From the NCBI GenBank assembly GCA_020433835.1, contig JAGRBY010000004.1:1-46426 (forward strand): 46,426 nucleotides of DNA. Reading direction: 5' to 3'. How positions within the stretch are numbered: the stretch's first letter is position 1; each line of letters opens with the position of its first letter. The notes beneath the pieces are model-generated. The model ran no database searches. It was given only the letters and a program-made list of their open reading frames with translations, and was not told the origin of the DNA. Below, in pieces: positions 18,401-33,400 of this stretch. This DNA is from Anaerolineae bacterium (GTDB taxonomy: Bacteria > Chloroflexota > Anaerolineae > 4572-78 > J111). The position numbers were made by a program, and so were the translations under genes.

Positions 18401-21400
18401 GGTCCCCAGACAGATTTGCATGGCTTGTTTTTCATGCTGGACAATGGTTTTTTCTAAGCCAAAGCCTGCTTCACGATAAATAATGAGGGTCGCATTTGAT
18501 GAGAGGCGGGGAGCTTCCCTCTGACGCTCAGGTAATGGTTGGCGCAACCAGGAGGGAGTATAGGCCAATTGTTTTCTAGCCGGTGCTGTGGGCTGGCGTT
18601 CATCTACCTCTGGAATCCAGTATCGCTCTCTGGCAAAGGGATAGGTAGGTAGACTGACGCGTCGGGGCGTCGTTTCATCATAAAGTAGACGCCAATCAAC
18701 GTTTAATCCCTGCGCCCACAATTGGGCCAATTTGTTCAATTCTCGGTTATTGATCACAATCTTGATAAAGGCTGCACCGGCTTCACCCTCAATCAACTGC
18801 GCCGAGGGAACCTGACTTGCTTTGGTGGTATTGCCCTGGTAAATCCCCTCGAGGGCACTTTGTTTCTGCTCGTACCGGCTCAATCGCTCGACCAATTCCT
18901 CAATACTAGACACCACCAGGGCTAGCCGACACGCCATCGCCTCTCGTCCCACCTGCAAGGTGTAGGCCAGACTGGCCAAAGATAGCGGGGGTTGTGGGAT
19001 CGTTCGCGTATTGCCCGCACCTTCAATTTCCGGATTCGAGGCTGCTGCCGCCTGCAAATAGCTCAGAAGCTGCCTGACATACACGCTCAGCCGCTCCTCA
19101 TTCTTCGCCGACAACACAATCAACCGTTCGCCAACACCTGACACCTGACACTTGACACTTGACACTTGAGGAAGATACTCCTCCACTACCAGATGGGCGT
19201 TGGCTCCGCCTGCACCAAAGGAACTGATTCCTGCCCGGCGTGGATAGTCTGTCCGCACCCCATTCACCTCACTGACAGGTCGGGTCCATTCGGCCAACGC
19301 TTGCTGCACCCTGAACGGCGTTGCTTCAAAATTGATATGAGGATTGAGACGTCCCGAGTGCAGCGACGGCACCAACTGACCATACTTCATTTGCAGCAGC
19401 ACTTTGGTCAACCCGGCAATGCCTGCCGCCGCCTCCAGGTGGCCAATGTTCGACTTGACCGAGCCAATAGCGCAGGTATATCCGTCCGGTATTTCCTGGC
19501 CAAGGGCCTGGCTCAAGCCTCTGATCTCAATCGGGTCGCCCAAGGCTGTGCCGGTACCATGCGCTTCCACATAGCTAATGCTGGCCGGATTGACCCCGCT
19601 TTTCTGCCAGGCTTCTGCAATCAGTCGCCCTTGTGCCACGGGATTGGGCACGGTATAGCCGTTGGTCTTGCCCCCGTGATTAATGCTGCTACCTTTGATG
19701 ACCCCATAAATCTGATCCCCATCGCGTTCAGCCTGCGACAGCGGTTTGAGCAGCACCGCCCCGACCCCTTCACCCGGCACATAGCCATCCCCACCTTCAC
19801 CGAAACTGCGGCAGCGCCCATCACTGGCGGTAAAGTTGCCCTGGGCCAACTGCAAGTATTTGTTGGGATGAATGGAAACATTGACCCCACCCGCCAGCGC
19901 GGCGGCACACTCGCCTCGTTTGAGGCTCTCACAGGCCAGATGAATACTGGTCAACGATGATGAACACATCGTATCCACCGCCAGGCTAGGCCCGTGCAGG
20001 TTCAGATAGTACGAGACCCGGTTGGCAATCGAGGCATACGAGGAACTCAGGCCGACTTGGTTCTGGCTATACAACTGATATTCGCCCCACATCACCCCCA
20101 CAAAGACCCCGACCCGCCCTTGCAACCTCTCTCGCAGCGCCTGTCGAGTATAGCCGGCATCTTCCAGCGTCTGCCAGGCGATTTCCAGGAACAGCCGTTC
20201 CTGCGGATCCATTATTTCGGCTTCGCGGGGCGAGATGTTGAAAAAGAGCGGGTCGAATTTATCAACATCGGCCATAAAGCCACCCCACTTGCTGGTGCTC
20301 TGGCCCGGCTTGTTCTTATCAGGATCGTCATAGCGCTGCCAATCCCACCGCTCTTTCGGTATCTCAATAATACAATCTCGACCTGTTTTTAAATTCTGCC
20401 AGAATTCCGTCAAGTCCTGGGCTTGTGGATAACGGCCGCTCAAGCCCACGATGGCAATATCCTCATCTTGGCTTAAGTCTGCCTTTTTGCCAGCCATGAC
20501 GGCTGGAGGGCGCTGCAACCAACGTCTGCGGGGTGAACCCAAGGCAATGTCATCAGCAGGTGTCGTCAGCTCTGCTACCGGCGCTGCTTCAACCTTTCCC
20601 GCTGCCGGCCCCAATGTTTTTTGCAGTTGGGCCGGATAGACCTCCACAAAATAGCCGGCTAACTCGGTTAGAGTCTGAAATTCAAAAAAGAGGGTCTTGG
20701 GTAATTTACCAAAATACTGCTCTAATTGTCGGGTCAGGGTCAGGATCATAATCGAGTCGATCCCATACGTCTCCCACGGCGCAGCCGACTCCATTTGAGT
20801 AGCCGGCAGCTTTAAAGCGTCTGACAACAAAGCTTTAAGATAGGTTTCGGCCGCCTGGAACAACTCGTTTTTCTCTGTAGCCATCAGAGCGATACTCTGG
20901 TCACCAACACTGACTCTGGCTCGACCCATTCCCTGGAGATAAGCCCTGATTTTTCGCCGATCTCCGCTGCTGACCAACAGTTGGGTGATATGCTCCTGGG
21001 CCAATCCCGCGTCAAAGGCGGCCAGTCCGGCTGAGGTCTCCAGGGTAGTCAGCCCCATTTCGTCCTTCAGCCAGATCGCGGTTTGGTCATCCACTAACAT
21101 GCCGCCCTCGGCCCACAGCGGCCAGTTAATGGACAGAGTCCGGCCAGAACGCTGCCCTAGCCCCACCAGAACCTGGCGATGGTGGGCAAAGCCATCCAGA
21201 AAGGCATTGGCGGCCGCATAATCCGCCTGGCCAATGTTGCCCAGCACCCCGGCGATAGAAGAGAATAGAACCATAAAGTCAAGCGCTTCGGCCTGGGTGG
21301 CCGCATCAATGTTGAGGATACCGTTCATTTTGGGGGTCAGCACCGCTTCAATCTCTGTTTCGGTCTTGTTGATGATGAGGCTGTCTCTGATCACCCCGGC

Positions 21401-24400
21401 GCTGTGAATAATGCCCTTAAGGGATCCATACTGTTCGTTTATAGTCTGTACGACCCGCTCAACATCTTCCCTCCGGCTGACATCGGCTGGTAGATAGACC
21501 GCCGTTCCGCCAAGTTGGTTTAGTTCCACCAGATGCTGCTGTGCCGTGTCATCGAGCGCCGAGCGGCTGCTCAGAACAACGGTGACTTGTTCATGCTGGT
21601 CTAGCAGATGTCGGGCAAAGATACGGCCCAATGCCCCCAGTCCGCCGGTAATCCAGTAGACCCCACCTGCTTTGAGGTATGACCCTTTTTCTTCATCAGC
21701 GACCTCTATCTCGCTCAGCCTCTTCACGCTTCGGGTACCGGCTGTGTTATACTGCACCTCTACGTCCTGGAAGCTGTCCGCTCCCATCTCCTGTCTCAAC
21801 AGAGATATCAGGCTGCCCGCATCCGGGTCAGCCATTGTAATGACCTTGCCCCGGATGTTGGGTTTTTCCAGCCGCGCGGTCTTCAACAAACCGGCCAGCG
21901 GAACATACAGATAGGGTTCAACAGCGTCTGAGGCCACCACCAGGATTCGGCGCCCGACCTTGCTAATTTTCTGTTCGAAAACAGCTTTCAGATGTAGCCA
22001 GCTCTGCTCCACCACAGCCGCTGCATTGATCGGATTGAGCTCAATGATCTCGGCTCGATTGAAGGTCGTTCTGATGGTCTCAACTTTCTTCTGTTCCAGC
22101 CCGACCAATAGCATCATAACCGCTGCGTCTTCACTTATCGGCTCATGACCTTCAGCCAGCGGTTCGATCTGCCAGACCGGCGTACTGTACAGAATACCTG
22201 GTTGCGCTTGCTTAAACATCGGCCGCACCGTAAAGTCTTGCAGCCTGACACAAATAGCGCCTTGCTCATCGGTCAGGGTGATGTCATATTTGAGCACACC
22301 ATCGCCCGGCTTCACTCCGGCACTGTAACTGACATAGGCGTATCCCTGCTCCGGCACTACCCCGTAAATATCAACTACTTGTACGGCGAACGGCAGATAT
22401 GCCCCAGGCTGTCTCTGATCCACCTGACTGAGCACCAACCCTAGCGTTGCCTGTAAGGCCCCATCCAGGACACTTGGATGGAGGGTATACCCTTCTTTGT
22501 TCGCCGCAGCCGGCAGCCGCAACCGGGCCAGCACTTCCCGCTCGTTATAGTTGATCTTATCCAGAACTTGAAAAGTGGGGCCGTAGGCCAGACCTTGCTC
22601 GGCAAAGTGCCGGTAACAGTCTGCGCCCTCAATCGTTGATCGGCAGCGAGCCTCAATAGCTCGAATATCTAGCGGTTCCGGCGGAGTCACGTCCCCGACT
22701 ACCAGCTTGCCCTGGCTGTGAACTACCTCGCTGCTGCTGACTTCAAAGTCAATCTCACCGTTCTCAGCCGGATACAGCCCCAGCCGGGTTTCCACCGGCT
22801 CATCGCCCCCCACCACCATTGGTCTAAGCCAGACCACATCCTTGAGTTGTGTGACTGTTGCATTTTCGATAGCCATCTCTGCGGCTGCCCGGACCATTTC
22901 CAGATAGACCACTCCAGGTAGCACGTTCTCACCTTGAACCCGATGGTCAGCCAAGAAGAACTCCGACTCGATGAAGGTTGTGCTGAAGCGTTGCTCGGTG
23001 AGGGTTGAAGTGTTTCGATGAACCAATGGATGCAGTGGAGCAATTGTGAATTCTTCATTCTTCATTCTCAATTCTTCATTGTTAGGCAGCCAATACCGCT
23101 CCCTGGCAAACGGATAGGTGGGTAAGCTGACCCGCCTGGGTTTCCGCCGGCCATACAAGAGAGACCAATCAAGCTCAGTGCCCGATACCCACAACTCGGC
23201 CACTTTCCCCAGCTTTCCTTTCATAAGCCAGTTGTTAACCGCTTCCTGTAAATCCTCATCCTGAGAAAAAACGCTGGCCTTCTTTTGTTCTTTCTGGGTT
23301 TGCCCCCGATAAAGATCCTCAACATCCGCTTCAGCCGCCAGATAGGCCCCCAACTTTTTACTTAAGGTGGCGATGTTATTCACCACCACGGCCAACCGCG
23401 TTTCCATCGCTTCTCGACCCACCTGCAAGGTGTAAGCCAGGTCAGTCAAAGAGGCATTCGTTCCTGCTTCCAGAAAAACCAACAGTTTTTGGGTATATTC
23501 TCTCAGCCGCTCTTCATTCCTGGCTGATAAGACAATTAAATACGGACCTGACACCTGATCCTTGGCACTTGACACTTGAGGAATATATTCCTCAATCACC
23601 AGATGGGCATTCGTGCCGCTGAAGCCAAAGGAACTGACTGCCGCCCGGCGGGGGCCATCTACCGCGTCCCAATCCTTTAGCTCAGTATTCACATAAAAGG
23701 GACTATTCTCAAAATCTATATATTCATTCGGTTCTTCAAAATTAAGCGAGGGTGGCAGTTGCTTATATTTCAACGCCAGCAAGACCTTGATCACCCCGGC
23801 TACGCCCGCCGCCGTGGCCAAATGGCCGATGTTAGTTTTCACCGACCCGATGGCACAGAACTGCCGTTTGTCCGTATACCGGCGAAAAGCATTGGACAGC
23901 GCTTCGATTTCGATGGGATCGCCCAGTTTGGTGCCCGTGCCGTGTGTTTCGACATAACCGATGCTTTCCGGATTAATCCCGCTCCGCTCATAAACCGCTT
24001 TTTCCAGGTCGGTTTGTGACACGGTGCTGGGGGCAGTCATGCCGTTGGTTTTGCCGTCCTGGTTGAGACCGCTGCCCCGGATGACCCCATAGATGTGGTC
24101 TCCATCGGCTTCGGCCTGGGCCAGTGATTTTAAGACCAGCACCCCAACGCCTTCCCCCGGCACAAAGCCATCCGCCCCATTATCGAAGGTTTTACACTTG
24201 CCCTCCGGCGAGAGCATCCCGGCCTTGCTCGACAAGATATGAAAGTGAGGCGTGGTGGTGATAAAGACCCCACCGGCCAGGGCCACCTCACTTTCGCCCT
24301 GCTGCAAACTCTGACAAGCCAGATGAATGGCCACCAACGACGAGGAGCAAGCCGTGTTGATCGCCACCGCCGGCCCTTTGAGGTTGAGCAGATAGGCAAT

Positions 24401-27400
24401 CCGGGCCGCATTGATCGAGGCATCATTGCCCATAAAGGTATGTCCCTCGGTCTCGACCCCGGCTTCTTGCATCTTTTGGTAATAATCACCGCTTTCGCCG
24501 CCCAAAAAGACCCCATACGACCGGTTGTCAAGCTGGCGGCGACTGTAGCCGGCGTCTTCCAGCGCCGACCAACACACTTCCAGAAAGAGGCGCTGTTGGG
24601 GATCCATCAACACAGCTTCTCGACCCGACAGCTTGAAAAATTGGGGGTCAAAGCAATCAATGTCATCCAGAAAGCCACCCCATTTACTGTAGGTTTTGTT
24701 CGGACGAGTCGGGTTTGGGTCGTAATGATCCGCCACCGACCAGCGCATCGGCGGCACTTCGGTGATGGCGCTGCGCCCCTGAGCCAGATTTTGCCAGAAT
24801 TCGGTCACATCGTTGGCACCGGGAAAGCGACCGGCCATGCCAATAATGGCAATGTCTTGCCACCCATTTTTAGCAGGCTGTGGTTGGGTACTAGACACAA
24901 CCGGTGTTGCGAATAACGGCCTCGCTACATCGGCGGTGCTGACCACCACCTTGCCGATATTGTGACCCTCAGTCAAATATTGGTAGGCCTGTCGCAACTG
25001 GCCAAATGGAAAGACCCGGTCTATCGTCGCCACAATCTGTCCTTCCGCCAGCATAGGGGCCAAGGCTTGCAGATAGGCCCCCACTCGTTCAGGATGGGCT
25101 AACAGCAGGCGACGTAAATCAATGGCGTGCAGGCTTTGGTTGTCAACCAGATGAGACAGGTTCAGCGATACGGCTGATTTCAAGCCGGTCATGGCGATTT
25201 CAATGTAGCGTCCACCGGGAGCCAGGCTGTCCAGCCCTTTCTGGATATACTCGCCCGACAGTGTGTTTAAGACCACATCGACCCCATACCCGCCTGTCAC
25301 CCGCCGGATGACCTCAGCAAAGTCCTCCTGGTGGTAGTTGATAACGTGATTGATCCCTCGTTGTTTGAGGTAGGCGCATTTCTCGGCCGAGCCAGCCGTG
25401 GCGAAGATTTCGGCCCCGCGCTGTTGGGCCAACTGGACTGCCATCAGGCCCACCCCCCCGGCCGCCGTCTGGATCAACACTTTCTCACCTGGGGCCAGGG
25501 CAGCTTTTTCCAGGGCTTCATAGGCGGTCAAAAAGACGACAGGCACAGCACAAGCAGCCTCGAAGTCAATTATCGCCGGTTTTTTGAGGATCAATTCAGC
25601 CTGGGTATTGACCACGGTGGCATGGCCGCCCAGGGCGTCCCCCATCAAGCCGATGACCTCATCCCCGGGGGCAAATCCCTTGACAGCCTGGCCAACCTGC
25701 TGCACCAGGCCGGCCACTTCAAAACCAGGCACAAAGGGATACTCCGGCATGGTGGGATACAACCCTTTGAGACATAACAAATCTCCAAAATTGAGTGAAA
25801 AGGCCTTCACCACAATTTGGATTTCATTCGCCGCAGGGGGTGCCAGATCAATGGTCTCAATGTGCAGCGTCTCCCAGTTGCCAGGTTGCCGGATCACGGC
25901 GGCTTGAACCTCCGCAGTGGCCGATCCGGCAGCGCGAACCGATGAAGCACCTGTTCTTTCATTTTCACCACTGGCTGCGGGCCGGCTTTGGACACTAGTT
26001 TTAAACAGTGTCTCGACCGGCGTGATCCGGCCAGCAACCGGGATAGATGGCGGCGTGGGGACAATCGGGCCGTTCACGATGGTCGAGCCATATTCGGCCA
26101 GGATATAGCCGGCCAGGCGGTGGACGGTTGGGTAATCAAAGAGGGCGGTTGTCCGTAGTTGCTGCCCGATCGCCTGGCTGATCCGGTTAATCAAATCAAT
26201 TCCTACAATCGAGTCAACCCCGTACTCGGCAAAGGATCGATCAAGTTCGACCTTGTCCGGGCTTAAGCCCGTGGCTCCCATCACCTGTTCAAGGATGCTC
26301 TGCTCGATAGCCCTGGTTAATTCAACCGTAGTTTCAGCTTTACCCCGAAATTCGATGGCTTGTGTTTTGGCTGTTATGGATCCGGCGACTGGCGGCTGCC
26401 AAATCGCCTCATTCGAAAGCAAACGCTGATCCACCGTTTGAGCCGGTAAGTTCCCCCCGCCTCGTTTGAGCCTGGTAAGGAAAGATATATTGCAGTCCAA
26501 AGTGCTTTCTTTAACAAATTGGGTATAGACACCATCGCTTTCAGCCAGGATGATGGCTTGACCGGTTAGGTGTTCAGCTTCCTGGCCGGTCAGATGCACC
26601 GGCTTGAAGCCCTCGGCGTTCAACGCTCGCAGCCACTGTTCGGGGCTGAGGAGCGGCGTGTGTTCAATCCGCTGTTCACCATCCTCAAAGGTCCACCAGC
26701 CATCCAGCAAACCAAAGGTCAGAGTTGTAAAAGTGGTGAACCGGGTGGTTTCACTGAGAATGAGCAGCCCATTGGCCCTAAGCAGGGTCTTCAGGTTCTT
26801 CAGGGTGGCCTGAATATTTTGGGTGGCGTGGACCACATTGGCCCCCAGCACAATCTCAGCCTGGTTGGGATCGAACCCCTGATCGGCCGGTGGTCGCTCG
26901 ATATCCAATCGCTCAAATTGCATAAAGGCGTATTTGTCCGCGAATTGGCTTTGGCCGTAGCGGGTAAAACCCTGGGAAATGTCGGTGTAGAGATAGTCAA
27001 TGTGCTCCCGATGCGGCTCAATAGCGGTCACGACAAAGCCCGTAGTGCCGCCGGTGCCGGCCCCAATCTCGACAATCCGGATTTTCTCACCCGCTTTCAA
27101 GGCCAGCAAACGTTGTTTGATAGTGCTCTTGATGGCACTGGCGATCAACCGATTGCCATAGTCGGCAACTGGCGTTCCTTGATAGATGCCTTTAACCAGG
27201 GCCAGCGAACTGTTGGGAAAAATCACCTCCGTCGCCGGAACCCGTCCCTGCACAATATCCGGCCAGGCTTGCAGACACGTCCCCAACAACATCAGATGGG
27301 GCCGCAGCAGCGGATAGTTTTGGGCTAATGCCTCTTGCTGTCGGGCCAGCGTTTGGCGATCTACTGACGCGACACTGGCTAGCGTCCTGACCTGCGTTCC

Positions 27401-30400
27401 GGTTAGGTTAAGGTAGCCGGCCTGAGCTAAAACGGTCAGACAGGCGTCGTAAAGGCGTTGGTATTTGGGCAGAATATTCAACTGCCGGGCCAGATCCTGC
27501 CGGGTATAGATTTCTCCTGCCTGCTGCAACACCCCTTGTTGCTGAAACGTCTGTAACAGACTCATTCGGGCCCAGGCTTCCAACGCCTCAAAGCCGGCTT
27601 GTTCCTGCTGCAAAACCGTCTGATCCGGTGCCAGGGTCGGCAAGGTCGCGCTAAGCTGTTCAATCGTCGCTGCCAGAATCGACGCATAGGCCGGCTGCAC
27701 TACCTCGAATCGGCGCTCGAATTCCACACCCAGTTGCTTGAGAACCGGCTGGTCAGCCTTGATGGCTGCGACCTGAGCCAGTGATCCGGTCAGAATCTGA
27801 TCAAGAGCCGCCAGTCCATCCTCGACCTCAATTGACCGGATTCCTTGCCAGGCCAGCCGCTGTCGATATGTTTCCGTGGCCACCACCCCGACCGAGCCCC
27901 AATAGCCCCAATTGATGACCGTGACCGGGTAGGACCTGATCTGATGGAGATACAGAGCATAGGCATCGACAAAAGTGCTGCCGGCGGCGTAGTTGCCCTG
28001 TCCGGCGTTGCCCCACAACGATTGGCTTGATGAAAAAAAGAGCATGAAATCTAGCGGTTCATCCTTAACCACTTCGGCCAGGACCACACTGGCCGTTACC
28101 TTGGGAGCCAGGACGGCCTGAAACGTGGCTTCGTCCATCATGCTGATGGTTCCATCTCGCAATACCAGGGCTGAGTGGATAACCCCATTGATCATACCAA
28201 ACGTTTCTTTGGCTTGCCGAACCACGTCTTGCATCTGGGCCAGATCGGTCCCATCTGCCTGGCAGTACAGATACTCACCCCCGGCAGCTTCAATACGCTT
28301 GAGTTGGACTTCCTTCTCCACCGTCATGGCGCTGCGACCGATTAGCACCAATTTGGCCTGGACCTGCTCGGCCAGATGGACTGCCGTTTCCAATCCAATA
28401 CCCCCAGCCCCGCCCAGAATGAGATACACCCCGCCACGCCGACAGGGTAGATCCTGCACCGCCGGCAAGCTCAACGGAGCTAACCGCCTAACATACCGCA
28501 CCCCCTGCCGTAACGCGACCGGCCGGCCATATTCCCCTCTTTCCGCAAGGAGAGCGGTTATATCCGCTTCCTCAATGACGACCTGCCCCACATCATTCGT
28601 CGTCAGCACAACATCAACACAACTGACCGCGACCGCCGGATATTCTTTGGCCAGACTCATCGTCAGGCCGCTCAACGAGGCGCTCCAGGGCTGAACAATT
28701 TCCTGAGGATGGCACTGTTGGGTCTGGTTGGTCAGCACCTTCAGGGCCGAGACGCGGGTCAGCAGTTCATGCTGATCCAGCACTTTGACTAAACGAAATA
28801 GGCTGAGGACTCCTTGTTTCTGACTCCGCGCCAGTCCCTGTAAATCCGCCGGATCCGACTGCGCTCCGGCCAATCCACCTAGAAAATACACCGTGTCGAT
28901 CTCGGTCAGCCCGTTCAGACTCTCCCCCAGACTATTCTCATCGTTCAGGTCAATCTCCCACGCCCCCTCGCTCACCTGGGCCGTCTGGTTACTCAGCAGC
29001 AAACGCGCCACTCGCTGCTGAGGATAACGCCCGGCCAGTCCAGTAGCTAATGCTTCCATTGCCTTAGGGGCGATCAGAACGATCACCCCTAAGGCTTCGA
29101 CTGTGTTGAGCTGCTCTATTGGCAGCGGCAAGCGCTCCCAATAAGGCCGATAATACCAGTCTGGCTCCGCTTGGGAGATGGCTTTAAGGGTAACATTATG
29201 AAGCTTGAGACACACCCGTCCCTCTTCATCCAGCAGAGCGATGTTGAAATGGGCGGTGTCCGGTTGAACCGCCAGCCGAGTTACATAAGCATAACCACTG
29301 ACTGGCAGTGGCGCTAGCAGATCCAACGTATCCAGGGCAAAGGGCAGATACAATTTTGACGGAGAGCCGTCCTCCATTAACCCGATCACGCTCTGCAGCA
29401 CCCCATCCAGCAGACTCGGAGGCAGGCCATACGTCTCGTTGCTTACCATACTCGGTAGCCGTAGCCGGGCCAGTGCCTCGGTACCGTTTCCAACCACCTC
29501 CTCTATAACCTGAAACGTGGGCCCGTAGGTTAACCCTTGCTGCTTAAATCGTCGATAACACGTCTCCCTGGTTTTCTGTTCCGGGCAGCGCTGCCGGATC
29601 GCCGCTAAATCGATCACCTGGGCCCCTTCAGCCACCGCCCCAAAGATCAGTTTGCCCTGGCTATGAATCACAGTTTGTCCCGTGTCGTCGAGGCTTCTGA
29701 CCTCGTAAGCCACCACGCTGTTCTCGGCCGGGTGCAGGCTAAGGTGTGTTTCTAGCAGCACATCCTTAACCACGAGCGGTCTGAGCCAGATCACATCTTT
29801 GATCTGGCTCACCGCCCCCTGCTCGACCGCCAGTTCACCGACCACCCGAGCCATTTCCAGGTAAGCTGCCCCCGGCAGCGTTTTCTCTCCCCGCACCCGA
29901 TGATCTGCCAGAAAGAACTCCACCCCGCTAAAGATAGAACTAAAACGTTGTTCAGTCAGCGTAGAGACATTCCGGTGGACCAACGGGTGGAGCCTGTCAG
30001 TTACTAAAGAAGCGCCCTCGGGGTATTGTTCATTGTTGGGTAGCCAATATCGTTCTCGGGCAAAGGGATACATCGGTAAACTGATGCGCTGGGGCTTTTC
30101 TCGGCCGTACAGTAAGTGCCAATCAATAGCGACGCCAGATACCCACAGTTGAGCCAACTTATCAAATTCTCGTTTATTAATAACCGCCTTGATAAAAGCA
30201 GCCCCTGTTTCACCTTCAAACAACAGGTTTGTGGTCCGTTTGTTAGCCCGGGTATTGCCTTGCCAGACCAGCTCACCTGAAGTTTGTTTTTGGTCGTACT
30301 GTCGCAATCGCTCAACCAATTCCTCAATGCTGGACACCACCAGGGCCAACCGCGCTTCCATCGCCTCCCGCCCCACTTGTAACATGTAGGCGATGCCAGT

Positions 30401-33400
30401 CAACGTCAAAGCAGGCTGCCGGGCCGATGCATTCTCCAGAAATGCCAACAGCTTCCGAGCATACACCCTCAATCGATCTTCATTTCTGGCCGACAGCACA
30501 ATCACCTGCGGCCCTGTCCCGAATTCCCAATTCCTAACCCCTAACTCCTGATACTCTTCCAGCACCAGATGCGCATATGCGCCGCCAAAACCAAAGGAAC
30601 TGACCCCGGCTCGACGCGGTGAGCCTGTATTTCGCGGCCATTCAACCGGCTCCCGGTTGATGTAAAAGGGCGATTCCCCTAATTCAATGTACGGATTGAG
30701 CTGCTCGAACTGCGGCATGGCCGGGATCACGCCGCGCCGGATCGCCAGCAAGGCTTTGATCACTCCCACGATGCCCGCCGCCCCTTCGGTGTGACCGATA
30801 TGGGCTTTGGCCGACCCGATCCCGCAAAACCCTTCTTTGGCCGTGTGGCTTCGAAAGGCTTTGTTCAAAGCCGCAATCTCGACCGGATCGCCCAATTTGG
30901 TGCCGGTGCCGTGGGCCTCAATGTACCCCAACGTCTCCGGGGCGATCCCGGCTGCTTGCCAAGCCGCCAGGATGACCTTCATTTCACCATCGACACCGGG
31001 AGCTGTAACTGAGGGCGTGTAGCCGCCATGCCCCACCGCCGAGCCTTTGATAACCCCATAAATCTGATCCCCATCCCGAACCGCCTGACGCAACGGCTTG
31101 AGCAAAACCGCTGCAATCGCCTCGCCCGGTACATATCCGTCGGCACGCTCATCAAAGGTGTGACAGCGGCCCGTTGGAGATAGAGCGCCCAAGTTGCAGA
31201 AGTAGCGATAATGGCGCGAACTCAAGAGTAAATTGACTCCTGCCGCAAAGGCCATTTTACATTCACCCTGTTGCAATGCCCGGCAGGCGTAATGCAAGGC
31301 AAACAACGACGACGAGCACGCCGTATCGATGGCCAAACTGGGGCCGGTCAAATCAAAGTAAAAGGAAGGCCGGTTAGCCAGCATCGTAGCCGCAGTGCCG
31401 GTGGCGTCGTGGCCTTGAACCGTTTTCCCCCGGCGAATCATCTCGTCGGTGTAATCGTGAAAACAAGCCCCGACATAAACCCCGGTATGGGAACCACGAA
31501 TGACCGCACCATAACCCGCATCTTCAGCCGTGTGGACCAACACCTGGAGCAGAGTGCGCAACTGGGGGTCCATCAGTTCGGCTTCGCGGGGTGAGATGTT
31601 GAAAAAACCGGCATCGAATTTATCAACATCCGCGATGAAGCTGCCCCACTTGCAATACAGCTTATCTTCCACTTGAAACGCCGGGTCATACCAGGGACGA
31701 TAATCAAAATGGTCGGTCGGGATTTCGGTGATCAGATCCGTTTTTTGGTAAAGATGCTGCCCGAAGGTTGCCACATCGGGCGATTGCGGAAAGACTCCGG
31801 CCATGCCAATGACGGCAATTGGCTCTGACCGGCTATCTTGTTCAGCAGCTTCTTTATCGTGGTTTTCTCGAGCAAGCGCGCTGGCGGGTGGGACAAATGA
31901 GGGGGCGGTTGTTTCCGCAAATCGCACCGCCGGGCGATGGCGTACAGCTTGTTCGCGACCAACCTTTAGAACCAAAGAAAACAGATCCTGATGTTCCTGC
32001 GCCAGAAAGGCCGACAGGCGTTCGATATTTTGGTACTCAAAAAAGAGGGTCGGATATAATTCAATCCCCACTTCGACTTCAATCTCTCGAACCAGCATCA
32101 GGAGCTGCGTTGAGTCGATCCCTAAATCCATAAAGTTTTCAGTGGTGCTAATTTGATCGGATGCAATGCTCAAAATGGTTTGTAACTTTTGGAGCAGATA
32201 GCTCTGAATCGATTTCGCCAAAGCGGACGCAGGCCGATAATCGGATTCTGATGGCGTATCGATTCTGGGCTGCGCTTGTTCCTTGCCTCCCACGACTTCC
32301 GGTTCGATCGCCTGCCCCAACCAATAACGTTGACGTTTGAATTGAGTCAGTGGCAAAGGCTGTCGGGTTGACTGGGCCTGATGACCTTCCTCCACGATCA
32401 AATGGCAGTTTGTGCCGCCGAAGCCAAAGGATGAAATTGCTCCGATGCGGCGACCGTTTCTCGGTTCCCAATCCCGCAGGCACGTGTTGGGATAAAAAGG
32501 CGAGTCCTCAAACTTGAAGCGGGGATGGGGATTCTCGCAGTGGAGCGTGGCCGGGATCTGCTGATGTTGCAAGCTCAAGACCAGTTTGATCAATCCCGTA
32601 ATGCCCGCCGCCGTCATGGTGTGGCCCAGATTGGATTTGACTGACCCCACCGCGCAAAATTGCTTCTCTGAAACATAGTGGCGATAAACATCCGCAGCCG
32701 CTTTGATCTCAATCGGATCGCCGAGCAGTGTGCCGGTTCCGTGCGCTTCCAGATAGCCGATGTCGTCCGGCGTGACATGACTCCGCCGGAGCGCCGCTTC
32801 AATCACCGCCATCTGTCCGGCCTGATTGGGAACGGTTAAGCCCATCGTATGACCATCGTTATTCACGGCCGATCCTAAGATGACGGCCAAAATCTGGTCG
32901 CCGTCTCGGACGGCCGCATCATAATCCTTCAGTAAAACCAGACCGCCGCCTTCACCCAAAGCAAAGCCCTTAGCCCGTTGATCAAAGACATACGTTTTGC
33001 CGTCGTCCGAGAGCACCTGAGCCTGACTAAACCCGATATGATTAAAGTCGTCAACCATCAAGTAGATGCCCCCGGCCACAGCCAATTCCGTCTCACCGTT
33101 TATGATACTCCGGCACGCATCATGGACGGCCACCAATGACGATGAACAGGCCGTATCGAGAGTCTGCGCCGGCCCCTTAAAATCAAAAAAATCTGAAATC
33201 CGGGCCGCGATCATATTGCTAATCGAATTGACGATGGTATGCTGTAAAGCCGCCGGCGGTATAAGATTATAAAAATTGCGGACGTAGCTGTTATCCTTGG
33301 CTCCGATGAAAACGCCGGTGTTTGTCCCGACCAATTCCGCCGCTCGATAACCGGCATTATCCAACAAGGTTTGGGCCAGTTCCAACATAATCCGATGCTG

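Larger units (their letters stand above)
20660..24860 (-). other. PKS module 5: KS-DH-KR-ACP
   Basis: KS5 has NTACSSSLVAIH with THGTGT (usual Ala replaced by Thr, His kept) and NIGH. DH5 has HRVQGENVLP and DGALQ. KR5 has ITGGLGALG, LFSSIAG and DYAAANAF. ACP5 has GIDSIMI. It should accept the reduced, methylated chain from M4 and form a double bond. Confidence 0.88.

Noticed and set aside
19166..27328. Long plus-strand open frames opposite PKS-A (19166-19960, 24239-24916, 26570-27328)
   Set aside because: They lie antisense to conserved KS or MT code and show no recognisable domain; they are mirror frames of a highly biased gene.
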